From NCBI GenBank assembly GCA_965200235.1, contig OZ241339.1, positions 3,100,001-3,164,000 of the forward strand: a stretch of DNA of 64,000 nucleotides, read 5' to 3'. Shown piece after piece: positions 26,592 to 33,301 of the stretch (position 1 is the first letter of the stretch; every line of letters begins with the position of its first letter). Under the pieces are notes generated by a model, which searched no databases, was not told the DNA's origin, and saw only the letters and a list, made by a program, of their open reading frames with translations. The DNA is from Azotimanducus chitobiosivorans. GTDB lineage: Bacteria; Pseudomonadota; Gammaproteobacteria; Pseudomonadales; Azotimanducaceae. Position numbers and translations under genes: made by a program.

Positions 26592-27017
26592 ATGTTCAAA
26601 GAGACGCATTTCGCTTGGCGACTTCCGGTTGAAGTTCTGCCGCTCGAAGACTTTGACAGGCCGGGCATGCACGATCTCAGCGAATTTCATCCCGAGAAGA
26701 TTTCCGTCATGAGCACAAGTCGTATGGCGGGGTCTGCGATCCGGCGTTCGCCTGTGCAGATACGCGAGATGATTCTCGCCGGGCGGTTCGATACAGATGA
26801 TCGCGCCTACCTCCGCGGATTGTTCATGCAGTTCGACTGCGAGGACATGCGTCGCTTCCTGATGTATTGCGGCGTTTCTCGTTATCAGATTGCAAGGGCG
26901 ATGATCGCGTGTAACGTTCGACATCATCTGCTCGGCGACTGGATCAATGGGCATGTGCCCGGCTATCTGCCGCAGCGAAAGCACTATCGAACGTGGAACT
27001 TGAGTTCGAGGATTTGA
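26592..27017 (+). CDS. Hypothetical protein upstream of the AbiEii-type gene
   Basis: 141 residues, not recognised. The C-terminal half (YLRGLFMQFDCEDMRRFLMYCGVSRYQIARAMIACNVRHHL) is helical and may form a small DNA-binding or regulatory unit. It overlaps the start of the nucleotidyltransferase gene by about 25 bases and is read in the same direction. By position it could be the antitoxin of an AbiE-like pair, but no AbiEi winged-helix motif was seen, so that is a guess. Confidence 0.5.
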   Translation: MFKETHFAWRLPVEVLPLEDFDRPGMHDLSEFHPEKISVMSTSRMAGSAIRRSPVQIREMILAGRFDTDDRAYLRGLFMQFDCEDMRRFLMYCGVSRYQIARAMIACNVRHHLLGDWINGHVPGYLPQRKHYRTWNLSSRI

Positions 27018-27974
27018 GGTTCATGCCGCCCGTCCTCGATCTTGCCTCGCATTTGCTTGAACCATTGCAATGGTTCGTGGCGGTGCTTGATCGCTGGACG
27101 AGCCGCGAGCGCTACAGAATGGGTGGCGGGAGCGTGCTCGCAGCGCGATGGGTGCATAGGCATAGCACAGATATCGATCTCTTCTTTGATGAGATCGAAC
27201 ATGCGGACATGCCTTTGTCGGATATGTTTTCAGGCTTCGGTGAAATGGAGGAGCGAGAGAAAATCACTGGCCTTGAAGTCTATTCCGGACAGGGCTTTTT
27301 GTTTAGGGCGTGTTAACACTATGCCCGCCGACGCTGTTGTCGCCTGTGCAAGAGCCGAAAGAGCCGATTCGCACGCCCCAAAGTGTTTGCTCCGGCTCTT
27401 GCTCAGGCGACAACCCTTCGGGCCGGCCCCGTTTTCCGCCAGCCTTCGTTCTCGCTCGCTCATGTGGGGTAGGCCACACAGCGCTTGCTCGGTCTTGTCT
27501 GGCGGAAAACGGGTCTCGGCAGCGTCAACGTACATAGTGTTAACACGCCCTAGTAGAGACGGGGTGCCCATGTCATTCTTCGGCACGCGCGCGGTGAGCG
27601 CGTCCCCGCTTTCCGAGGAGAAGGAAGCCAAGACCGGAATCAGCGTGGAGACGACCGAGGAGATACTGCTGAAAAAAATCCGCGCCCGAATGTTGAGGGG
27701 ATCTGAATATCTGTCGCGAGATGCCTATGACTTTGTCGTGGCGCACATCAAAGAACCTGAAGCGATTGATCGGGTGTTTGATGGATTGCGTCCTGAAGAG
27801 CGTGCGATGCTTCGATTCGATGCCGAAAGCGCATCTTTTCGGCTTGCCGATGATTCGAGGGTGCTTGTCCCAGCCTATCCGAGATTGCTGCAACCGATAG
27901 GAAACTTGGAATCGCTCCTGTGCGATGCGCTGAATCGGCGTCTTGACGCGGACAGACTGCGAAGATTTGCATAA
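26993..27974 (+). pseudogene. AbiEii-type nucleotidyltransferase gene interrupted by a miniature element
   Basis: The 5' part encodes MGGGSVLAARWVHRHSTDIDLFF, the GS...DxD nucleotidyltransferase signature of the AbiEii/AbiGii toxin family. The frame ends at 27316 just inside an inserted element (27306-27550). Removing the element and one TA copy (247 bases) joins GQGFLF to SRDGVPMSFFGTRAV in frame and gives a continuous protein of about 244 residues ending at 27974 (LRRFA). Start is GTG 26993 or ATG 27023. In the AbiE system the toxin transfers NTPs to target RNA and an antitoxin represses it. The insertion presumably inactivates the toxin. Confidence 0.8.
27306..27550. mobile_element. 245-bp miniature inverted-repeat element (MITE) in the AbiEii-type gene
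   Basis: Perfect 18-bp terminal inverted repeats, GGGCGTGTTAACACTATG (27306-27323) and its complement (27533-27550), are flanked by a TA duplication (27304-27305 and 27551-27552). The similarity continues inward imperfectly with GACGCTG on both sides. Inside are two further hairpins: about 27338-27360 pairs with 27391-27413, and a GTTTTCCGCCAG arm near 27429-27440 pairs with CTGGCGGAAAAC near 27499-27510. No transposase is encoded. A TA target and these ends suggest mobilisation by an IS630/Tc1-like or IS5-group transposase (inference). Confidence 0.85.
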
Positions 27975-28035
27975 ACGTACCAAGGGCATCCAACTCGTGA
28001 CTTGTTCGCTAACCGACCTTCCAATCGAGCGCGGC

Positions 28036-28722
28036 ATGCGCCTGCGCGGCCTTGCGATGACGCGCATCGAAACCTTCGCCGATGCCGCCTTCGCGTTTGC
28101 GGTGACGCTGCTCGTCATTTCCGTCGATGACGTGCCGCGATCTTTCGATGAAATGATGACAGCGCTCAAGAGCACGCCAGTGTTTCTCTTCGCGTCCGCG
28201 CAGATCTTTATCTTCTGGCTCGCGCATCGCAATTGGAGCCGCGTCTACGGACTCGACGATTTCGTCTCGGTCGTTCTCACCTTGCTGCTGGTGGTCAGCC
28301 TGCTTGTGATGGTGTTTCCGCTGCGAATCGTCTACGCTTTTGGCGCGGCGGACATGACAGGCGGCTGGATTCCCGAGCCCTTCCAGCTAGACCCCGCGAA
28401 TTGGATCGATCAGCTCAGGACCGTGTTCATCATGCTCGGTGTGTCCTGGGCGTGGCTCGCGGCTGTGGTGGTGAGCCTGTACGCCTATGCCATCAGGCGG
28501 GCGGCGCATCTGGACCTCAACGAAGCGGAACTTGACAACGCCAACACCTACATGTGGATATTTTCCGTTCTTGCGTTCTCTGGCGTCTTGTCGATCATCA
28601 TCGCTGCGCTGGCGCCGAGCGAATGGGTCACGCTCGCGGGGTATCAGTACTTCCTCTTGTTCATTCTCGCCTTTGTCCGGGTGATCAAGAAGTCTTCTTG
28701 GGTTCGACGCGCCAGATCGTAG
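28036..28722 (+). CDS. TMEM175-family (DUF1211) membrane protein
   Basis: 228 residues from ATG 28036; the frame is open from 27943 but the first 31 residues look non-conserved. The first helix carries MTRIETFADAAFAFAVTLLV, the RxxxFxDxxFAxA pattern of bacterial TMEM175 proteins. About six hydrophobic segments follow (for example FLFASAQIFIFWLAHRNW and YFLLFILAFVRVI). Bacterial TMEM175 proteins can act as potassium-selective channels. A single repeat unit is present, so it would work as an oligomer. The 3' end overlaps the convergent sugar dehydrogenase by 38 bases. Confidence 0.75.
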   Translation: MRLRGLAMTRIETFADAAFAFAVTLLVISVDDVPRSFDEMMTALKSTPVFLFASAQIFIFWLAHRNWSRVYGLDDFVSVVLTLLLVVSLLVMVFPLRIVYAFGAADMTGGWIPEPFQLDPANWIDQLRTVFIMLGVSWAWLAAVVVSLYAYAIRRAAHLDLNEAELDNANTYMWIFSVLAFSGVLSIIIAALAPSEWVTLAGYQYFLLFILAFVRVIKKSSWVRRARS

Positions 28723-29779
28723 CGTCCGTCCCGTCTTCGACCAGGTAGATGTAACCGTCGTGTGCGCGCACATCTCGTATGCGACGGTCAAGGTCGCTGA
28801 AGAGGGCTTCCTCATTGACAATCACGCCGTCCTCAAGGTCGAGTCGCCGCACCTCCTTGTCAACCAGCGCGCCGACCAGCAAGTCGCCCTGCCAATCTGG
28901 GAAGCGCTCGCCTTCATACATGGCGAGGCCCGATGGCGCGATGGACGGCGTCCAGTGATGAAGCGGCGGCTCGAAACCCGGGCCTTCAGTGAACGGTGAA
29001 ATCGTGCCGCCGCTGTATTCGCGGCCGAAGGTGACGGCAGGCCAGCCATAGTTGGCACCGGCAATGAGCAGGTTGGTTTCGTCGCCCCCGCGCGGGCCGT
29101 GCTCATGCAGATACACGCGACCATCCGATGCGACGACAAGGCCTTGCGGATTGCGATGTCCGTAGGTGAAGATCGAAGCAAGCGCCCCTTCCGTGTTCAC
29201 AAAGGGATTGTCGTCCGGTACGCTGCCGTCGATATGAATGCGCATGACCTTGCCGAGTCCGCTCGCGAGGTCTTGCGACTGCTCACGAAAATCGAAACCG
29301 TCGCCTGTTGTCAGCAGCAGCGTGTCATCGTCGAGAAACACCATGCGTCCGCCGTAATGCACCGGCGTCGGCTTGCGCGGCGTGACAGTGAAAATGACTT
29401 GCGGCGAGGTGAGTGCGCCATCGACGTATTTCGCGCGCAGGATTTGGGTGGCGTTGTCCCTCGCAGGCGGCGCGGCGTAGGAGAGGAACAGGGTTTGATT
29501 CTCGGAGAAGTCAGGGTGCAGGAGAACATCAAAAAGACCACCTTGGCTGCGATGGTAGACCTCTGGACCGCCTGCAATCGGGTCGCCGATCTCGCCGGAC
29601 TGCGAAATTTCGCGGAGCGACCCGCCAAGTTCGGTGACAAGATAGCCGCCACCCGGCAGGAACGCGATGCACCAAGGATGGTCGAGACCGCTGGCAATTG
29701 GCGTGAGCTGGTAGTCCTCTGCCTGTGCCAAATTGAAGGTGAGCGCGAGGAATGTGGCGGCGAGAGTGCGAGAGCGCAT
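28685..29779 (-). CDS. PQQ-dependent sugar dehydrogenase (soluble GDH/Asd type)
   Basis: 364 residues. Signal peptide MRSRTLAATFLALTFNLAQA, cleaved before EDY. The mature part is a six-bladed propeller of the glucose/sorbosone dehydrogenase family: LDHPWCIAFLPGGGYLVTE, MVFLDDDTLLLTTGDGFDFRE, FTYGHRNPQGLVVASDGRVYLHEHGPRGGDE, and LLVGALVDKEVRRLDLEDG. Family members oxidise aldose sugars in the periplasm with PQQ. No PQQ synthesis genes are in the window, so cofactor supply is unknown. Confidence 0.9.
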   Translation of the reverse strand: MRSRTLAATFLALTFNLAQAEDYQLTPIASGLDHPWCIAFLPGGGYLVTELGGSLREISQSGEIGDPIAGGPEVYHRSQGGLFDVLLHPDFSENQTLFLSYAAPPARDNATQILRAKYVDGALTSPQVIFTVTPRKPTPVHYGGRMVFLDDDTLLLTTGDGFDFREQSQDLASGLGKVMRIHIDGSVPDDNPFVNTEGALASIFTYGHRNPQGLVVASDGRVYLHEHGPRGGDETNLLIAGANYGWPAVTFGREYSGGTISPFTEGPGFEPPLHHWTPSIAPSGLAMYEGERFPDWQGDLLVGALVDKEVRRLDLEDGVIVNEEALFSDLDRRIRDVRAHDGYIYLVEDGTDATIWRVEPKKTS

Positions 29780-29816
29780 GGCTATTGTGTCTGCTGCGTG
29801 AACTGGTCGCGAAAGC

Positions 29817-30665
29817 TTACAGGGTTTCGGTCACTTGCACTGTGACGGACGACATTTGGAAGCGCTCGGCGAGTGCTTCCTGAATTTGCTGTGCAATACG
29901 TTGATGATTCCCGCCCTGCTGGCAAGTGACCCGCGCAGTTGCCACGGGATGCTCCGGCGTCAGCGCCCAGATGCGCAGCTCTTGCACGTCCGCGACCCCC
30001 TCAACGGTCGCAATCGCTTCGCTCACCGCATCTGTCTCGATATCTGCTGGCGCCGCTTCGAGCAAGACCGAGACACTCGTTTTCATCACGCGCCAAATCG
30101 AGATCGAGAGTATCGCTGCGACGAGCAGCGCGAGCAGCGCATCGACTGGCAGCCAGCCAGTGAAGTAGACAATCAGCGCGGCGGCGATTGCGGAAACGCT
30201 GCCGAGAATATCGCCGAGGACATGCAGTGCGGCGGCGCGCACGTTGATGTTGTCCTTGCCGCTGCCGAGCCAGAAGAAGGCGATGATATTGACGATCAGG
30301 CCGAGCAGCGCGACGCCAAGCACGGGCAATGGCAGCATGGCTTGCGGTGCCATGATGCGCGCGAACGCTTCAATGAGTATCCAGAGAATCAGCAGGCACA
30401 GCAGCAGGCTGTTGACAAAGGCGGCGAGCACTTGCGTGCGGTGATAGCCGAACGTGAAGCGGCTTGTGGCTGGCAGGGTCGATAGTTTCAGCGCAAGCCA
30501 TGCAAGGCCGAGCGCGGCGGTGTCGAGCAGCATATGGCCGGCATCGGCGAGTAGCGTCAGTGAATTGCTGTAGAAGGCGGTCGCGAGTTCAACGAGTGAG
30601 AAGCCTGCGATGAGGAGGAAGACGCGCCCGAGTCGTGATTGATTTTGCTTCAAGGACAGCGACAT
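29817..30665 (-). CDS. Cation diffusion facilitator (zinc/cadmium efflux)
   Basis: 282 residues with six predicted membrane helices and a cytoplasmic C-terminal domain. Transport-site residues are visible: LLADAGHMLLDT (HxxxD in helix 2) and VLGDILGS with a matching HxxxD in helix 5 (HVLGD). FGYHRTQVLAAFVN is typical of the ZitB/CzcD group. It exchanges Zn2+ or Cd2+ for protons. The usual His-rich loop is absent. ATG 30665 gives the MSLSLKQNQSRLGRVF N-terminus. Confidence 0.93.
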   Translation of the reverse strand: MSLSLKQNQSRLGRVFLLIAGFSLVELATAFYSNSLTLLADAGHMLLDTAALGLAWLALKLSTLPATSRFTFGYHRTQVLAAFVNSLLLCLLILWILIEAFARIMAPQAMLPLPVLGVALLGLIVNIIAFFWLGSGKDNINVRAAALHVLGDILGSVSAIAAALIVYFTGWLPVDALLALLVAAILSISIWRVMKTSVSVLLEAAPADIETDAVSEAIATVEGVADVQELRIWALTPEHPVATARVTCQQGGNHQRIAQQIQEALAERFQMSSVTVQVTETL

Positions 30666-30717
30666 GTGGACACCCGAATTGAATGTCGCGATTTGATTTG
30701 GCGACCTGCCAGCGGCG

Positions 30718-30951
30718 TTAGGCGGCCTTTCGTCCGGTGATCGCTTCGCGCAATCCGTCCATCAGCCCTTCGAGATGCGCCATACGTTCGCGCAGAGATG
30801 CTATCTCAGCGCTTAATGCTTCAAACCTTGCGTCCATTTTCGCTTCAAGTCTATGGATTTCAGCGCGATGGCTGCGTGCCTGCGCAATTGAGAGCGAGGC
30901 CAAAGTGATGCCCACCACGACAATGGGCAGGATGCTAAGAAGATATTCCAT
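30718..30951 (-). CDS. Small membrane-anchored coiled-coil protein
   Basis: 77 residues from ATG 30951. One N-terminal hydrophobic helix (YLLSILPIVVVGITLASLSIA) is followed by a regular heptad coiled coil (IHRLEAKMDARFEALSAEIASLRERMAHLEGLMDGL). The frame remains open far upstream, but that part is antisense to the next genes and lacks sense. Small proteins of this form are widespread and of unknown role; they may act as scaffold or regulator. No function is assigned. Confidence 0.65.
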   Translation of the reverse strand: MEYLLSILPIVVVGITLASLSIAQARSHRAEIHRLEAKMDARFEALSAEIASLRERMAHLEGLMDGLREAITGRKAA

Positions 30952-31059
30952 GCGCGGCAGTCTAGCAGAACTTATGCTGCGGGGAGCGGGTATCTTTGCC
31001 GAACTTTCATTTATCGCGTGTCGCTGGTATGTTGTTGCGCGATGCACCGGAACACGCCC

Positions 31060-31509
31060 ATGATCAGACGCATTCTCGCATTCATCGCCGCCGTTGCCGC
31101 CGCATACACTGCGTCGGTGCTGCTGAGCGCTCAGGTCGCGCTGCAGGAGGTGGCCTCCTACGGCATGAGCGCTTCGCCGGCGATGCGCATAGAAACCAGC
31201 CTGCGAGACCTTGCGGGCATGCTCGGCATGTACCTGCCGCTGGTGACGGTGAGCTTCGCCATTGCTGTGCCTGTCTCCGCGTCGGTGCTGAAGTTCGTGC
31301 CCTTGCCGAGGTGGGTTGGGTATGTCATCGGCGGCGCGGTCGGTCTGTGGGCGCTGCACATGATCATGTTCGCCGTGTTCGGAATGCACGCTCTGCCATC
31401 GACGCGCTTCCCCCTCGGCATGGCGAGCCAAGTCATTGCTGGCGCCCTCGCTGGCTATGTGTTCCATCGTCTCTCGGCGCCGCGCACGGTTCAGGGAAGG
31501 GTTGATTAG
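31060..31509 (+). CDS. Hypothetical four-helix membrane protein
   Basis: 149 residues from ATG 31060 (MIRRILAFIAAVAAAY); an upstream in-frame start at 31018 adds 14 polar and Cys-rich residues and is less likely. Four hydrophobic segments are seen, at about residues 4-24, 45-70, 80-103 and 115-135. No family was recognised. Its stop (31507-31509) overlaps the GTG of the following hydrolase, so the two are translationally coupled. Confidence 0.6.
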   Translation: MIRRILAFIAAVAAAYTASVLLSAQVALQEVASYGMSASPAMRIETSLRDLAGMLGMYLPLVTVSFAIAVPVSASVLKFVPLPRWVGYVIGGAVGLWALHMIMFAVFGMHALPSTRFPLGMASQVIAGALAGYVFHRLSAPRTVQGRVD

Positions 31510-32372
31510 TGCGCTACCGCGAACGCAGGTATCAATCGGAAGACGGGCTGCGACTCTTCTACCGGGACTATGCCGGACCGGATGCGTCCGCCCGGACGGT
31601 CTTATGTTTGCCCGGACTGACTCGCAATTCGCGGGATTTCGAGGAACTCGCCGAGCATCTGCAAGCGCGTTTTCGGGTCTTGTGCGCGGACTTGCGCGGT
31701 CGCGGAAAGTCAGACTACGCGCGCGATCCCTACAGCTACAATCTGGGCATGTATGTCGGTGATGTCGCACGCCTGCTCGATTCGGCTGGCCTGACAGAGG
31801 CGGTCTTCGTCGGGACTTCGCTTGGCGGGCTGATCACCACCATGATGCTCGCCACGCATCAAAGCCTTGTAGGCGCCGCCATCATCAACGACGTAGGGCC
31901 GGTGATCGAAGCATCCGGGCTTGAGCGGATTGCGAACTATGTTGACTCGGTTGAAGGATTTGCTTCGTGGCAGGATGCCGCTGACGTCATGCGCGAGAAC
32001 AATGCTTCGGTGTTTCCGTCATTCGACCACGCGGATTGGCAGCGAATGGCGCGGCGGCTGTGCGTCGAACAGCCAGACGGCAGCGTTCGGCCAGACTTCG
32101 ATACCAACATCGCGGTGCCCATGCGTGAGGCCGGCCCGGCCTCGACATTCGATCTATGGCCGCTCTTTGAAGCCTATGCCGGCATTCCGGCGCTCTGTAT
32201 TCGCGGCGAACTCTCAGATATCTTGTCCGCCCAAACCTTTGATGAGATGAAGAACCGCATTCCGAGCCTGCAACAGGCGATTGTGCCAAGCGTCGGTCAT
32301 GCACCCTTGTTGACGGAACCGGAAGCGCTTGAGGCGATCGACAGCTTTCTTGCGGCTTCCTCGGGCGAATAA
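31509..32372 (+). CDS. Alpha/beta hydrolase
   Basis: 287 residues starting at GTG 31509, whose first base is the last base of the upstream stop codon. Motifs: LCLPGLTRNSRDF (oxyanion), ADLRGRGKSDYA, nucleophile elbow VGTSLGGL, late acid ALCIRGELSDILS and the His region PSVGHAPLLTEPEA. This is a soluble single-domain hydrolase of the haloperoxidase/esterase type with unknown substrate. The 3' end overlaps the convergent SWIM-protein gene by 76 bases, the longest overlap in the window. Confidence 0.9.
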   Translation: MRYRERRYQSEDGLRLFYRDYAGPDASARTVLCLPGLTRNSRDFEELAEHLQARFRVLCADLRGRGKSDYARDPYSYNLGMYVGDVARLLDSAGLTEAVFVGTSLGGLITTMMLATHQSLVGAAIINDVGPVIEASGLERIANYVDSVEGFASWQDAADVMRENNASVFPSFDHADWQRMARRLCVEQPDGSVRPDFDTNIAVPMREAGPASTFDLWPLFEAYAGIPALCIRGELSDILSAQTFDEMKNRIPSLQQAIVPSVGHAPLLTEPEALEAIDSFLAASSGE

Positions 32373-33289
32373 GCAGCGATTCGCGTCAGCGCGTCAATTG
32401 ATCCTTGATGCAAGTTGAGCGTCCCGCTTGCCTTCTCCCAGTTGTAGATCGTCGCCACACTGACGCCGACGAGTGTCGCAAAGCGCGATGCGCTCAGATT
32501 CAATCGTTTACGAAGTTCGGCGATGGCCTCGGGCGATGGGAAAAACGCGCTTTTATCGGGCGCCTCGTCGGCCGCCTCTTCGATCTCTACACCAAAAACG
32601 CCAGATAAATCCCGATTCGCGAGGCGCCGGCGTTTTCCTCGCTGAGCCGCTGACTCGATGTCAAGTTCTGCGGCAATCAAGTCCTGCTGGTCAACATCGC
32701 GCAGCACGAAGAGCAGTTCCGGCTGATGATCAAGCCGTGCGCCCACGCCATAGAGAACCGCCGCGACGTGCTTACACATCTGCGCCCAGTCAGGGCAGTC
32801 GCAGTCAAGTTCGATCTCTTGGGGCGAGGGGAACAGGCCATCGTCCTTGTCTGTCACGATCTCCATGACATTGTCCGAGAATCGACCCTGCAATAGCTCG
32901 AGCACGGAACCGATTTGACCAGCGCAGCGCTTCCGAACCCGCTGCCAGACACGAGCCGAGATTGGCTTGATCTTGATGCTGACCTGATAGACATCTGAAC
33001 CGATGACGAGGGCTTCAACCTTGCCTTTCGAGATGGCCAAGTGACAGACCGAGCCGTTTCGAACATACGTCCGTCCTCTCGGCAAGCGATTCTCGAAGTC
33101 GGAGAACTTCTCCAAGTGATTGCACCAGGCCTCGCCCCAGAAGGTGCGGGCGATCTTGCGCCCCTCAATGACAATGGGCTGATCTTGGATGCCTTTCTTG
33201 CGCCGCGCCAGCATGCCTCGCGCCGCCTTCGCGCGACGCTCTGCCACTGGCACGTAGCGTGGCCATCTTCCGTAGCTTCTTTTCGGCAT
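32297..33289 (-). CDS. SWIM zinc-finger protein with C-terminal XRE-type helix-turn-helix
   Basis: 330 residues. The SWIM finger CDCPDWAQMCKHVAAVLY (CxC...CxH) is at about 163-180. The N-terminal region FWGEAWCNHLEKFSDFENRLPRGRTYVRNG is typical of SWIM proteins encoded beside SNF2 helicases. A second domain at about 255-305 (LRKRLNLSASRFATLVGVSVATIYNWE) is an XRE-like helix-turn-helix, an uncommon addition. It starts 12 bases downstream of the SNF2 gene in the same direction. SWIM fingers bind DNA or protein; a role in DNA repair or transcription with the helicase is inferred. Confidence 0.9.
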   Translation of the reverse strand: MPKRSYGRWPRYVPVAERRAKAARGMLARRKKGIQDQPIVIEGRKIARTFWGEAWCNHLEKFSDFENRLPRGRTYVRNGSVCHLAISKGKVEALVIGSDVYQVSIKIKPISARVWQRVRKRCAGQIGSVLELLQGRFSDNVMEIVTDKDDGLFPSPQEIELDCDCPDWAQMCKHVAAVLYGVGARLDHQPELLFVLRDVDQQDLIAAELDIESAAQRGKRRRLANRDLSGVFGVEIEEAADEAPDKSAFFPSPEAIAELRKRLNLSASRFATLVGVSVATIYNWEKASGTLNLHQGSIDALTRIAAYSPEEAARKLSIASSASGSVNKGA

Positions 33290-33301
33290 GTAGTGTTCCG
33301 T

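Noticed and set aside
27042..27974. Single 310-residue gene running through the miniature element
   Set aside because: The part before 27552 is in the wrong frame for the nucleotidyltransferase and reads through the element by chance. Only the portion after 27552 is native.
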